Source: Halobiforma lacisalsi AJ5
GTDB taxonomy: Archaea; Halobacteriota; Halobacteria; Halobacteriales; Natrialbaceae
Assembly: GCF_000226975.2 (NCBI RefSeq)
Contig: NZ_CP019285.1
Coordinates: forward strand, 1,860,001 to 1,924,000
Length of the DNA stretch: 64,000 bases
Direction: 5' to 3'
Shown: positions 35,607 through 45,415 of the stretch, one piece after another
Layout of the letters: the number at the start of each line of letters is the position of its first letter
Numbering within the stretch: position 1 is the stretch's first letter
Program-made: the position numbers and the translations under genes
Notes under the pieces: model-generated
What the model was told of the DNA's origin: nothing
The model's input: the letters and a program-made list of their open reading frames with translations, nothing else
Database searches by the model: none

Positions 35607-37715
35607 TTAGTCCAGCGGCGTCGATCCGATCCCGTGGTACCAGCGCAGTTCTCCGTCGAGTCGCACGGGCGGTTCGTTCCAGGTGAAGTACTCTCGAAGG
35701 ACGTCAGGTTCGACCTCGGTAAAGACGGTGTGTGACGGGCCGAGATGACGGTCCGCGACCGTCGGCAGCGTCGATTCCGTCGTCGTTCCGAGCTTGTACT
35801 CCTTGGTCGAGTAGGACTGGAGCGCGAATCCGAAGCTCTCGTCGCGGTGCTCGAGTTCGATCAGCACCGGTGCACCGCCGTCGGACTGGGCGATGTCAGT
35901 CGACCCGTCGCCGATGATGAGGTACTGGTCGCCCAGCGAGGCGTTCTCGCGGGCGATGTCGACCGCCCCCCGGAGCGGGAACCCCTGGTTGAGCAGGCGG
36001 GCCATCGTTTCGCCGGCCTCGACGGCCAGTTCGTTCGCAACGTCGCTGTAGGTGCTAACGCCGCCGTAGGCGCCGCGACGGGTCAGCGCCAGCCCCTGTT
36101 CGTAAGAGCGACAGGCGTTCAGGAAGAAGACGCTGACGTCGACGGACTCGAGGTCGCGGACGTCGAGTTCGCCGTCGGAACACCGCAGGCCGTCCGGGGT
36201 CGCGTGGCCGACGTAGTGGAAGAAGTCGTACCCGCCCTCCGTCAGCAACGCGGCCAGTCGATCGGTGCTGACGCCGAACTCGGAGTCGACGTCGAACGGC
36301 ACCCGTTCGTGACTGCCGTAGGTGTCGTCGAGCAGGTCGTGTTCCTCGAGCATCCGGGCGTCGTTACAGACCAGCAGGATGTCGATCGACTCCTTACGCG
36401 CGTCCCGGTTCAACTGGTTACGGTAGGCTTCGACGGTCGCCTTCGAGGCACCCCGCGGGATGGCGTCGCCGAACCAGGCATGCTCGACGGATTCGGTCGT
36501 GACGTCGGGTTCGACGAGCGTGGGGCCGTCCGGGTCGGGTGACGGCGCGCGGCCGAGTTCGGTTTCGCCCCTGCTCGCGGCGCGGACGAGTTGCGAATCC
36601 GGCCCTCCCACCGTTGCCGTCGACGGGGCGTCGACCTCGGGCTCCGACCGATCGATCACGCGAGCGGTCCGGATCACGCCGAGTTCGTTGACGAGAAACG
36701 GGACCAGTTCGACGGTGTCGGCCTCCGCCGGCACGTGGGCCGTCAGCGGCCACCGCGGGACGTGGGGTTCGATCCGGTCGTAGGGCACCTCGAGGTACCG
36801 TTCGATCCGCTCGGCCAGGGAAGCGTCGTAGATCGTCCCGAAGTCGAACGGCAGGTCGTTCTCGAGGACGGTTCGTTCGTGCAGGTCGTACTGGAAGAGT
36901 CCCTCGGTCCGGGTGAGACAATCGAGGAAGAAAAACTGCTTGAGGAGGCGCGCGACCCCGTCCTCGAATGCTCTCCCGGTCTGCAGCGGGTGCTCGACGC
37001 CGTCGGTCGCGAGCGCAGGCGCGTCGCCGGTCCGGAGATCCGTACCGAGGAAGAAGGCAAGCGGTGCCGCCGCAAACAGCGCCGAGCGGGTCGGCGGCAG
37101 CGTCAGCGTCACCTCGGTGTCGGGGCGTTCATCGTCGATCTCGGCCGGGATATCGAGTTCGTCGCCGAGTTCGATCAACGGCGGATGCCCGCGCAGCGTG
37201 GGCCACGTCCGCTCGGGCGAGGGGGTCTTCAGGGCGGAGGAGGTGGCCGAGACGGCCGTCAACATCGACTCGAGGTCCGGCGGCGTCGTGATGGTCCCGG
37301 CGGGCCGGTCGTGCAGCGACCGCGCGCCGATGGCGACCGTCGTCTCCGCTTCGAGTCCGATCCGAAGCGACGTCACCCGTCGCTCGATGACCCCGCCGGC
37401 GTCGACCCGGAAGTACAGCTTTATCGGGCCGCTCATACCGACGAACTGGGTCCGCTCCTCGAGGGTCACCGTCTCGCCGATTTCGGGACTATCGCTCGTC
37501 ACGCCCTGCTCGTCGTGGATTTTCACAGCGTAGGGCTGTTCGAAGACGATCTCGTCCGTCTCGATCGTACACTTCGTGTCGACGGGAAACGGGAATCCAG
37601 TCGGCGGCTCTGCGGACGGCGCCGTCGCGTCCGTCCGGAGCCGGAGCCGTCGCTGTTCGATCGAATCGTACACCTCGATTCCCGGCGGGTCCGCCGTTGC
37701 GTCGAACTCGATCAT
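35607..37715 (-). CDS. CHAT-domain (caspase-like) protein with long N-terminal region
   Basis: The 702-residue protein has an N-terminal about 400-residue region rich in beta strands with no recognised repeats (no TPRs). The C-terminal CHAT domain (about 440-620) has the catalytic His504 in FFHYVGHATPDG and Cys535 in FFLNACRSYEQG, both in the canonical context. CHAT proteins are cysteine proteases of the caspase clan used in signalling, secretion or cell-death systems. The next gene upstream on the same strand is a Cdc6/Orc1-like protein, 117 nt away. The target and trigger are unknown. Confidence 0.88.
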   Translation of the reverse strand: MIEFDATADPPGIEVYDSIEQRRLRLRTDATAPSAEPPTGFPFPVDTKCTIETDEIVFEQPYAVKIHDEQGVTSDSPEIGETVTLEERTQFVGMSGPIKLYFRVDAGGVIERRVTSLRIGLEAETTVAIGARSLHDRPAGTITTPPDLESMLTAVSATSSALKTPSPERTWPTLRGHPPLIELGDELDIPAEIDDERPDTEVTLTLPPTRSALFAAAPLAFFLGTDLRTGDAPALATDGVEHPLQTGRAFEDGVARLLKQFFFLDCLTRTEGLFQYDLHERTVLENDLPFDFGTIYDASLAERIERYLEVPYDRIEPHVPRWPLTAHVPAEADTVELVPFLVNELGVIRTARVIDRSEPEVDAPSTATVGGPDSQLVRAASRGETELGRAPSPDPDGPTLVEPDVTTESVEHAWFGDAIPRGASKATVEAYRNQLNRDARKESIDILLVCNDARMLEEHDLLDDTYGSHERVPFDVDSEFGVSTDRLAALLTEGGYDFFHYVGHATPDGLRCSDGELDVRDLESVDVSVFFLNACRSYEQGLALTRRGAYGGVSTYSDVANELAVEAGETMARLLNQGFPLRGAVDIARENASLGDQYLIIGDGSTDIAQSDGGAPVLIELEHRDESFGFALQSYSTKEYKLGTTTESTLPTVADRHLGPSHTVFTEVEPDVLREYFTWNEPPVRLDGELRWYHGIGSTPLD

Positions 37716-37832
37716 ACGATTGCCCCGTCGTCGCTGGAGGGATCATTCGGTTGCACTACCAAAAAGGGTTCTTCACCGGATCGCCGTCCTGGACCGGGCC
37801 GTTCACCCGGTCGATTCGCCGTCGGTCGGCCG

Positions 37833-39071
37833 TCACGATCCGGCCGTGTCGGTCGAGCCGCGGGGTTCAGTCGATCCGTCCGTATCGTTCGATCTCGGCG
37901 ACTCCTCGAGCGACGCGTCAGTGAGTTGCCGGAACGCCGTCGCGGGCACCAGGGGGGCGACCGCGCTCGGGTTTCGGCCGCTGCCGTTGGACTCGATGCG
38001 GATCCGTTCGAGGACGCCGCGTTCGGCGAGTTCGTAGAGGAACCGCTTGACGGTCCCCGTCGTCAGCGACGATCGGGCGGCGATTTCGGCCGCGAGGTCG
38101 CCGATCGGGGTTCCTGCCGTCGAGCGCTTCTCGTCGAGTGCGACGAGGTGGGCGAGCACCCGCTGGCGGTTCTCCGAGAGGGCCAGCGCCCGATCGAGGT
38201 GGACGCCGTCGGGGGGGACGTCCGCCCGGCCTCGATCGACGTGGCGGTCGGCGATCCGGTCGGCTCCGTCGGCCTCCGCGGCGACCGCGGCGACGAACAG
38301 CGCGGCGAGCGCGTCGTGTGCGTTGCCATCGGCCCACTCGGCGAGGTCGCGGACGGATTCGTGATCGATGCCGCCGGCGGCCATCCCCGTCGACGCGCGG
38401 TCGGTAATGACGTCGACGAGTTCGTGGCTCCGGTAGGCCGGCAACGAGACGGTCGCACCGTCCCAGTCGTCGGGGACCTGCCGCCCGACGGGAACTGCCG
38501 TGACGCGGTCGGCGACCCCGGCCGACTCCAGGAGGTCGCGAACGCGTCCGTACGTGAGTGTCTCGGGTTCGTCGTGGTGGTCGATCGCGACCACCGCGCG
38601 TCGTCCGCCTCGAAGCCGGCGCTCGACGCGCTCCCGGAGGTCGTCGGTCCCGATCCCGCTCTCGGGGACCGGCTCCCGAGAGAGCACCGAGAGAACGGCC
38701 CGATAGAAGGCGAACTCACTGTCGACGCGCCGGCCGTCGACGTGGGCGAACCAGGTGACGTGCTCGGACGGACTCGCCCGCGTCGTCGTCCCGAACGAGC
38801 GGTCGACGTCGCCGAGGCGGTCGTTCAATGCTCCGAACAGGGCAAACACCAGCGCCGAGGTGCCCGATCCCTGCGGGCCGACGACCGCCACCGGCGGCGG
38901 CAGTTGGCCGTCGAACACCGGCTCGAGGACGTCGAGCAACTGCTCTAATGCGGGTCCGCGTCCGACGGGCTCGCTGCGGTGGACGGTCGGGCTGAGATGT
39001 TCTCGATCGACGACCAGTTGCCGATCGCCGCGGGCGCTGCGCCGGCGATCGATCCGGTTCCGGAGGTTCAT
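37833..39071 (-). CDS. Cdc6/Orc1-like protein with degenerate P-loop
   Basis: The 412-residue protein has the Cdc6/Orc1-type layout: an AAA-like domain (residues about 30-240) then a winged-helix domain (about 285-365, ENRQRVLAHLVALDEKRS ... TGTVKRFLYELAERGVLERI). The P-loop reads GPQGSGTS (65-72), with Thr in place of the catalytic Lys, and the Walker B-like AVVAIDHHD has His where Glu is usual. It is thus probably weak or inactive as an ATPase and unlikely to be a standard initiator. Its start overlaps the glpC stop (ATGA). No origin repeats were recognised beside it. Confidence 0.75.
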   Translation of the reverse strand: MNLRNRIDRRRSARGDRQLVVDREHLSPTVHRSEPVGRGPALEQLLDVLEPVFDGQLPPPVAVVGPQGSGTSALVFALFGALNDRLGDVDRSFGTTTRASPSEHVTWFAHVDGRRVDSEFAFYRAVLSVLSREPVPESGIGTDDLRERVERRLRGGRRAVVAIDHHDEPETLTYGRVRDLLESAGVADRVTAVPVGRQVPDDWDGATVSLPAYRSHELVDVITDRASTGMAAGGIDHESVRDLAEWADGNAHDALAALFVAAVAAEADGADRIADRHVDRGRADVPPDGVHLDRALALSENRQRVLAHLVALDEKRSTAGTPIGDLAAEIAARSSLTTGTVKRFLYELAERGVLERIRIESNGSGRNPSAVAPLVPATAFRQLTDASLEESPRSNDTDGSTEPRGSTDTAGS

Positions 39072-40516
39072 CTGTCAGGTCGTGCACCTCCGCCGTCGCT
39101 CCCGTCACCCACCAGCGCTGCCTCGAGCACCTCGAGCGTGTGGGTGATCTCGTAGCCCGTTCCGTGCCCCATCTGCATCGAGCAGGTCGGACACTCCGTG
39201 AGTCCGGCCTCCGCGTCCGCGGCTTCCATGTGTTCGAACATCTCCTCGCCGATCTTCATGGAAGTATCGTAATGTTCCTCCTTCCAGCCGTAGGTACCGG
39301 AGATGCCCGAACAGGAGTCGCCGACGTCGTGGACCTCGACACCGTCGATCGGTTCGAGCACCTCGCGGGTCTGGCCGGCCAGGCCCTGGTTGCGCGCGTG
39401 ACAGGGGGCGTGGTAGGCGAAGTCCTCCATGCCCGCTACGCCCTCGACGCTCGTCTCCTCGAGTTCGCCCGTCAGGTCCTCGTGGACCTGCAGGTACTCG
39501 ACGGCGTCCCAGGTGTTCGCGGCCACGTCGTCGACGCCCTCGAGGTCGAACAGTTCGGGGTACTCCTGGCGCAGCGACATCGAACACGAGCTACAGGAGG
39601 CGACGACGTCGGCCCCCTCCTCGATGGCGGTCGCGAGTTCGTCGACGTTGGTCTCGGCGGCCCGACGCGCGTCCTCGAGCATACCGTTGGCGAACATCGG
39701 CGTCCCCGAACAGCGCTGTTCGGGGACCATGACTTCGTAGCCGAAGTGTTCGTACACCCGGACGAGCGCCTTCGCGACCTCGGGGGTGTTGTAGTTGGCG
39801 TAGCAGCCGTGGAAGTAGGCGATCCGCTTTTCGCTCCCTTCCTCGCCACGTTCCGCTCGGGCCGCTTTCGCGCGCCGTCTCGAGGTCTCCGTACCGCCGC
39901 GCTTGGCCCACCACGCGCGGAACGTCTCAGTGGCGAACTCGGGGAACTCGCGCTCGCTCGTGACCCCGAACAGTTTCTCGCCGAGCCAGCGGACGGGACC
40001 GAGTCCCATCACGAAGTTCGACGTACGGGGGAAGGTGGCCGCAAGCGGCGCGAGCCGCCGGTAGTTCGCGAGGGTTCGGTTGCGCCAGTACTCCACGGAG
40101 AGCTTGCTCATCTCCTTCTGGACGTACTCCCCGCGAGCGGTGTTGTGCATCTGGGAGAGGGGAACGTCGGAGGGACAGGCCCCGTCACAGCGCATGCAGT
40201 TCGAGCACTTCATCACCGTCTCGTCGATGTCGTGGTCCTCCTGGCGCTTGAGCCGCCACTGCTCGGGCCCCTGGAACTTCGGACCGGGGAACTCGTCGTC
40301 GACTTCGGCGACGGGACAGCTCGTGTCGCAGGTCGAGCACTTGTAACAGTCGTCGGCGCCCGGTCGGAGGTCCATCTCCTCGCTCTCGGGGAAGACCTGC
40401 ACGGGGTCGAAGTCGTTGCCCGGGCCGGCGGTCTCGACGTCGCCCGCGCGCTCGAGTTCGGTTTTATCTCCCGCGTCTGTACCACGGTCGTCGATCGATC
40501 GGTCCGCGTCGCTCAT
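39068..40516 (-). CDS. glpC: anaerobic glycerol-3-phosphate dehydrogenase iron-sulfur subunit C
   Basis: The 482 residues include two [4Fe-4S] ferredoxin motifs (C57/C60/C63/C67 and C104/C107/C110/C114), then CCG domains with CSSCSMSLRQ, CSGISGTYGW and CPTCSMQMGHG. It links the GlpAB flavoprotein to the membrane quinone pool. It overlaps glpB by 4 nt and the Cdc6-like gene by 4 nt. The location at the membrane is as known for GlpC. Confidence 0.94.
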   Translation of the reverse strand: MSDADRSIDDRGTDAGDKTELERAGDVETAGPGNDFDPVQVFPESEEMDLRPGADDCYKCSTCDTSCPVAEVDDEFPGPKFQGPEQWRLKRQEDHDIDETVMKCSNCMRCDGACPSDVPLSQMHNTARGEYVQKEMSKLSVEYWRNRTLANYRRLAPLAATFPRTSNFVMGLGPVRWLGEKLFGVTSEREFPEFATETFRAWWAKRGGTETSRRRAKAARAERGEEGSEKRIAYFHGCYANYNTPEVAKALVRVYEHFGYEVMVPEQRCSGTPMFANGMLEDARRAAETNVDELATAIEEGADVVASCSSCSMSLRQEYPELFDLEGVDDVAANTWDAVEYLQVHEDLTGELEETSVEGVAGMEDFAYHAPCHARNQGLAGQTREVLEPIDGVEVHDVGDSCSGISGTYGWKEEHYDTSMKIGEEMFEHMEAADAEAGLTECPTCSMQMGHGTGYEITHTLEVLEAALVGDGSDGGGARPDR

Positions 40517-41856
40517 TGGGGTGTCACCTCGTCGTTGGTCGCCACTCGTGCTCGTGCGTCCGTCGACCGCGCGGCCGCGTGTCGGCCCGCGACGTACCCC
40601 GTCGCGATCGACACGCCGGCACCGGATTTCTCGGCCGCGTAGTCGTAGCCGCCCAGTACCGCGCCGGCCGCCCGCAGGTTCTCGAACTCCACGTTCCCGC
40701 TGCCGTCGCGGGGCCGCAACTCCCCGTCGGGGACGACCCCGAACCGCGCGAACGGGTGTTCGCCGAAGGCGTCCTCGCTGAACCAGTCGTACCGGTCCGT
40801 CGCGTGCGGGACGTGACAGTCGAAGATCGGTTCGATCACTCGCTCGCGGTTCGACTCGACGCCCTTGCCCACCAGCCCGCCCGTCGCGAGGACGTACTGG
40901 TCGGCCCGGTGAGGGATCTCGGCCCCGTTGCGGTCGACGACGACGCGGTCGATCCGCCCGTCGTCGCCGTCGCTCTCGTAATCGACCACCGGGACGCCCG
41001 AGCGCACCTCGACGCCCGCGGCCTCGAGCGCGGCGTACAGCCGGTCCTCGAGGCGCAGTCCCGGAAGGCTCGGCGGCCCCATCGGCACCTCGAAGACGTC
41101 GACGCCCAGATGGGCCTCGAGAGCGGCCCGCACCTCGTCCGGGTGTTCGTCGCCCAGGACGGCGGGGAAGCCGACCCGCTCTTCGCCCTCGAGGTGGGGC
41201 TGGACCGCCGCGGCGAGGGCCTCGCGAGCGCCCGTTCCGTCCCGTGATACCGCCTCGTCCTGATCCAGCAGGTGTGCGTAGCGTGTCACCTTCGCGTCGT
41301 CCCGGACGATCCCGGGGAACGACAGCGTCACGCCGCGGGCCTGGAAGGGAACGCCCGCGGCCTCGAGGTGGGCGGCCGCGAGGGGGCCCTCGAACGTCGG
41401 CAGGGTCTCGAAGCCGACGAGCAGGGCGTCCCGCGGATCGCTGGCCAGTCCCGCCGCGGACGATCTCGGGTAGCGGGCGGTCGGTTTGACCGAGCCCCCC
41501 TGGGTCGGTACCAGGGCGTTGTCGTCGGTGTGGGCCCCGTGATAGGCGTCGCCGAGGATTCCGTCGAAGAAGGACAGCGCCTCGCGGACGGCCTCGACGC
41601 CGACGGTGCGGTAGGGGTGAGTCTCCGGGAGGTCGGGGATCGCGGCGAAGGGGTCGACGAGCGGGCCTTCGGACGCGCCGTCCGCGTCGTCGCTCGGCAG
41701 GTACCCCAGCACGTCGATCAACCCGCTGGCGTTCCGGAGCGTGCTCTCCTTGTGGGTCACCAGCCGGACGTCCGCGCCCTCGTCGGCGGCAGACAGCGCC
41801 GCCGTCGCCCCGGCGATGCCGCCGCCGATCACGAGCACGTCGTCTTCGATCGCCAT
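40513..41856 (-). CDS. glpB: anaerobic glycerol-3-phosphate dehydrogenase subunit B
   Basis: The 447-residue flavoprotein starts with the FAD-binding motif VLVIGGGIAGATAALSAADEGADV and contains KGVESNRE and GGYDYAAEKSGAGVSIATGYVAGRHAA at the C-terminus, typical of GlpB. With GlpA it forms the dehydrogenase that oxidises sn-glycerol-3-phosphate to dihydroxyacetone phosphate. It overlaps glpC (ATGA) and begins 1 nt after glpA ends. Confidence 0.93.
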   Translation of the reverse strand: MAIEDDVLVIGGGIAGATAALSAADEGADVRLVTHKESTLRNASGLIDVLGYLPSDDADGASEGPLVDPFAAIPDLPETHPYRTVGVEAVREALSFFDGILGDAYHGAHTDDNALVPTQGGSVKPTARYPRSSAAGLASDPRDALLVGFETLPTFEGPLAAAHLEAAGVPFQARGVTLSFPGIVRDDAKVTRYAHLLDQDEAVSRDGTGAREALAAAVQPHLEGEERVGFPAVLGDEHPDEVRAALEAHLGVDVFEVPMGPPSLPGLRLEDRLYAALEAAGVEVRSGVPVVDYESDGDDGRIDRVVVDRNGAEIPHRADQYVLATGGLVGKGVESNRERVIEPIFDCHVPHATDRYDWFSEDAFGEHPFARFGVVPDGELRPRDGSGNVEFENLRAAGAVLGGYDYAAEKSGAGVSIATGYVAGRHAAARSTDARARVATNDEVTPQ

Positions 41857-41857
41857 C

Positions 41858-43594
41858 TTACCGATCCTCCCCGCCGTCGGCGCGGCGGTCGACGGGGGTT
41901 CGGTCGGTCGCGTCAGGTCCCACGTCAGGGCCCGCGTCGAAGGCCCCGTACTCGAGGTCCTCGTCCCGACCCGCCGGATCCGAATCGCGGTTCAGCGTCG
42001 TCGCGTGCAACGCGTAGGAGAGCATCGCCTGCGAGAGCTGTTCGCCCCACAGCGCGTGGCGCTGGCCTTTCCAGCGCTCCTGGTAGAGTTCGTCCAGCGC
42101 GTCCCTGACCGTCGGCTCGTCGTACTCGGGGTGGAGTTCGTGGGCCATCTCCTGCGTGCAGAACCCGCCCTGGCAGTTGCCCATCGACGCCCGCGTGCGG
42201 ATGCGGACGGCGTTCAAGTCCGAGCCGGACTGCTCGATGGCGTCTTGCATCTCTGCCCGTGTGACCCCTTCACAGCCACAGATCACCGGGTTCGGCTCGT
42301 CGGTCTCGAGAACCTCCCGGGCACGGCTGCCCAGCCGTTGCTTGCTGCGCCGGGCGATCGGCGACCGCAGGCCGAAGTCGTCCATCGCGTTCTCGAGGTC
42401 GGCGAGATTTTCGCTGCCGGGCAGCGCCTCGTCGGCGGTCCGACAGCGGGCGTCGACGCCCAACTCGGCACAGACGTGGTCTGCGATCTCCTCGGCCATC
42501 GCGCGATAGGTCGTGAACTTGCCGCCGACGATGCTCGCGATGCCGGCGACGCCGTCGCGCTCGTCGTGATCGAGCAGGAAGAAGTCCCGCGTGATGTCCG
42601 TCGGGTCCTGGGTACCGGTCCCCGGGGGCTCGTAGAGGGGCCGGACGCCCCAGAAGGAGCGAATCGTCCGCGCCTCCTCGAGGATCGGGACGAGTTCCGC
42701 GAGCGTGTCGATCATCTGGTCGACTTCCCACTGTTCCTCCGGGTAATCGTCCGGGTCCTCGACTTCCTCGTCCGTCGTGCCGAGGATCGCCGTCGTCTCG
42801 TGGGGGACGACGATGTCCGCGTCACCCTTGGGCCGGCAGCGGTTGACGACGGTGTCGACCTGCCGGACGTTCATGATGGTCATCACGCCCTTCGAGGGCC
42901 GGACCTCGATCTCGAGGTCGGCCATCGCACCGATCTGGCCGGCCCACGCGCCGGTCGCGTTGACGACGTAGTCGGCGGTGATCTCCTCAGTCGTGCCGGG
43001 CGTACGGTGGCTCCGCTTTCCGGGGCCGGAGTCGTGGCGCACCTCGACCCCGTAGACGTCGTCGCCCTCGCGCAACAGGTCGATCACCTCCGCGTGGGTC
43101 TCGATGCGCGCGCCGTGGCGCTCGGCATCGACGGCGTTGGCCACGCAGAGCCGGAAGGGGTCGACCGCGCCGTCGGGCACCTCGATCGCGCGCTCGATGT
43201 CCTTCGCGAGGTAGGGTTCGACCTCGCGGGCCTCCCGTCCGGAGAGGACCCGCGCCGGGATGTCGCAGTCGCGACAGCCCTCGAGTTTCTTCCGGAAGTA
43301 GTCGTCCGAGTCCTCGGGCCGTTTGACGAACAGTCCGCCGGTCTCCTCGACGCAGTGGCCGGCGATCTCGCGCAGGACGCGGTTCTCCTCGATACACTCC
43401 CGCGCGCTCGCCCGGTCGGAGACTGCGTACCGGCCCCCGCTGTGGAGCAGACCGTGCATCCGGCCCGTCGTCCCCTCCGTCAGATTGCCCCGTTCGACGA
43501 GGGTGACCTCGAGGCCGCGCATCGCCAGGTCCCGAGCGATGCCACAACCCGTCGAGCCGCCCCCGAGAACGAGGACCTCGGTGTCCCGTGCCAT
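41858..43594 (-). CDS. glpA: glycerol-3-phosphate dehydrogenase subunit A
   Basis: The 578-residue protein has an N-terminal FAD motif ([31 protein letters not shown]), the substrate region [10 protein letters not shown], and [18 protein letters not shown]-terminal BFD-like [2Fe-2S] domain includes [13 protein letters not shown] and the CQGGFC pair. It makes dihydroxyacetone phosphate from sn-glycerol-3-phosphate. It is the promoter-proximal gene of glpABC, transcribed away from glpK, as in Haloferax. Confidence 0.95.
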   Translation of the reverse strand: MARDTEVLVLGGGSTGCGIARDLAMRGLEVTLVERGNLTEGTTGRMHGLLHSGGRYAVSDRASARECIEENRVLREIAGHCVEETGGLFVKRPEDSDDYFRKKLEGCRDCDIPARVLSGREAREVEPYLAKDIERAIEVPDGAVDPFRLCVANAVDAERHGARIETHAEVIDLLREGDDVYGVEVRHDSGPGKRSHRTPGTTEEITADYVVNATGAWAGQIGAMADLEIEVRPSKGVMTIMNVRQVDTVVNRCRPKGDADIVVPHETTAILGTTDEEVEDPDDYPEEQWEVDQMIDTLAELVPILEEARTIRSFWGVRPLYEPPGTGTQDPTDITRDFFLLDHDERDGVAGIASIVGGKFTTYRAMAEEIADHVCAELGVDARCRTADEALPGSENLADLENAMDDFGLRSPIARRSKQRLGSRAREVLETDEPNPVICGCEGVTRAEMQDAIEQSGSDLNAVRIRTRASMGNCQGGFCTQEMAHELHPEYDEPTVRDALDELYQERWKGQRHALWGEQLSQAMLSYALHATTLNRDSDPAGRDEDLEYGAFDAGPDVGPDATDRTPVDRRADGGEDR

Positions 43595-43871
43595 TCCTTC
43601 GATGGAAGCTAGACCGCCTGGACCTTTACTTTATCGACGGTGGGCCATCGATATCATAAAATCAGTCGATACGACGGACGTTCGGTTAGACGTCGATATC
43701 AGGAATTCGGACCTTCAGAACGGCTGGATATTGCGTCTGTTCGACCGTCTGTTCCGATCCGTCTACAACTCCTCGTGGTAGTAGTAAGGTTTATGATGAT
43801 CGTTGTAGATGTTTACTATCAGCCCGCGACCATCGATAAACATGGGGCGCGACATGGCAAGGTGACCACCA
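43595..43871. promoter_or_regulatory. divergent glpA/glpK promoter region
   Basis: A 277-nt AT-richer region drives glpABC (minus) and glpK-glpX (plus). The 9-bp sequence TCGATATCA occurs twice in direct orientation (43648-43656 and 43693-43701), 45 nt apart. A minus-strand TATA-like TTTTATGAT is near 43652-43662 and a plus-strand AT-rich TTTATGATG near 43789. The repeats are candidates for a glycerol-responsive regulator site, such as a GlpR-type repressor. That assignment is inference. Confidence 0.5.
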
Positions 43872-45413
43872 ATGGCAGCACGCACATACGTCGGCGCGGT
43901 CGACCAGGGAACGACTGGGACTCGGTTCATCGTGTTCGATCACGAGGGGCAAGTCGTCTCGAACGCGTACGAGACCCACGAACAGATATACCCGGAACCC
44001 GGCTGGGTCGAGCACGACCCGATGGAGATCTGGGAGAACACCAAATCCGTAATTACGCAAGCACTGGGGCAGGCCGGAATCTCGCCCGACCAACTCGAGG
44101 CGATCGGCGTCACGAACCAGCGGGAGACGACGGTCCTCTGGGACGCCGACTCCGGCCGGCCGGTCCACAACGCGATCGTCTGGCAGGATCGACGTACCAC
44201 CGAACGGGTCGAGGAACTCGAGGAGGACGGCAAGACCGAGGAGATCCGCGCGAAGACGGGCCTCGAGCCCGACGCGTACTTCTCGGCGACGAAGGCCGAG
44301 TGGCTCCTCGAGGAGGGCGACCCGATCAAGATGGAACGCTCGCGGCCGGCCGACGTACGCGATCGGGCCGAACGCGGCGAGGTCCTGTTCGGCACGATCG
44401 ACACCTGGCTGATCTATAACCTCACGGGTCAACACATCACCGAGGTTACGAACGCATCGCGGACGATGCTGTACAACATCCACGACCTCGAGTGGGACGA
44501 CGACCTCCTCGCGGAGTTTTCGGTCCCGCGGGAGATGCTCCCCGAGGTCCGGCCCTCGAGCGACGACGCCACTTACGGGTCGACCGACCCCGAGGGGTTC
44601 CTCGAGGCCGAGGTCCCCGTCGCGGGGGCGCTGGGTGACCAGCAGGCGGCCCTGTTCGGCCAGACCTGTTTCGACGCCGGAAACGCGAAGAACACCTACG
44701 GTACGGGCTCGTTCTTCCTGATGAACACCGGCAACGAGGCCGTCGGGAGCGATCACGGCCTGCTGACGACGATCGCCTTCCAGCGTTCGGGAGAGGACGT
44801 CCAGTACGCCCTCGAGGGAGCGATCTTCGTCACCGGCGCCGCGGTCGAGTGGCTCGAGGACGTCGACCTGATCGACGACCCCGCCGAGACCGCCGAACTG
44901 GCCCGCAGCGTCGACTCGACCGACGGGGTCTACGTCGTCCCCGCGTTCACGGGGCTTGGCGCGCCCCACTGGGATCAGCGCGCCCGCGGCACCATCGTCG
45001 GGATGACCCGCGGGACGCGAAAGGAGCACATCGTGCGAGCGACGCTCGAGTCGATCGCCTACCAGACCCGCGACGTCGCCGAGGCGATGGAGGCCGACTC
45101 CGGCATCGAGATGACCTCGCTGAAGGTCGACGGCGGCGCGGTCAAGAACAACTACCTCTGTCAGCTCCAGTCGGACATCATCGCATCGGAGATCGTCCGG
45201 CCGGTCGTCGACGAGACGACGGCGCTGGGCTCGGCATACGCGGCGGGGCTGGCAGTCGGCTACTGGTCCGACGTGGACGAACTCCGGGACAACTGGCAGG
45301 TCGACCGCGAGTTCGAACCGGAGATGGACCCCGAAGTGGCGGACAGCCGTTACGACCGGTGGAACGACGCGATCGAGCGCTCCCTCGACTGGGCACGGGA
45401 AGGCGGTGACTGA
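43872..45413 (+). CDS. glpK: glycerol kinase
   Basis: It phosphorylates glycerol with ATP to sn-glycerol-3-phosphate. The 513 residues show the FGGY-kinase N-terminus YVGAVDQGTTGTRFIVFD, the substrate block VTNQRETTVLWD ... NAIVWQDRRT, the phosphate loop KNTYGTGSFFLMNTG, and the C-terminal LKVDGGAVKNNYLCQLQSDI. glpX follows with 2 nt between. It is divergent from glpABC. Confidence 0.97.
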   Translation: MAARTYVGAVDQGTTGTRFIVFDHEGQVVSNAYETHEQIYPEPGWVEHDPMEIWENTKSVITQALGQAGISPDQLEAIGVTNQRETTVLWDADSGRPVHNAIVWQDRRTTERVEELEEDGKTEEIRAKTGLEPDAYFSATKAEWLLEEGDPIKMERSRPADVRDRAERGEVLFGTIDTWLIYNLTGQHITEVTNASRTMLYNIHDLEWDDDLLAEFSVPREMLPEVRPSSDDATYGSTDPEGFLEAEVPVAGALGDQQAALFGQTCFDAGNAKNTYGTGSFFLMNTGNEAVGSDHGLLTTIAFQRSGEDVQYALEGAIFVTGAAVEWLEDVDLIDDPAETAELARSVDSTDGVYVVPAFTGLGAPHWDQRARGTIVGMTRGTRKEHIVRATLESIAYQTRDVAEAMEADSGIEMTSLKVDGGAVKNNYLCQLQSDIIASEIVRPVVDETTALGSAYAAGLAVGYWSDVDELRDNWQVDREFEPEMDPEVADSRYDRWNDAIERSLDWAREGGD

Positions 45414-45415
45414 GG

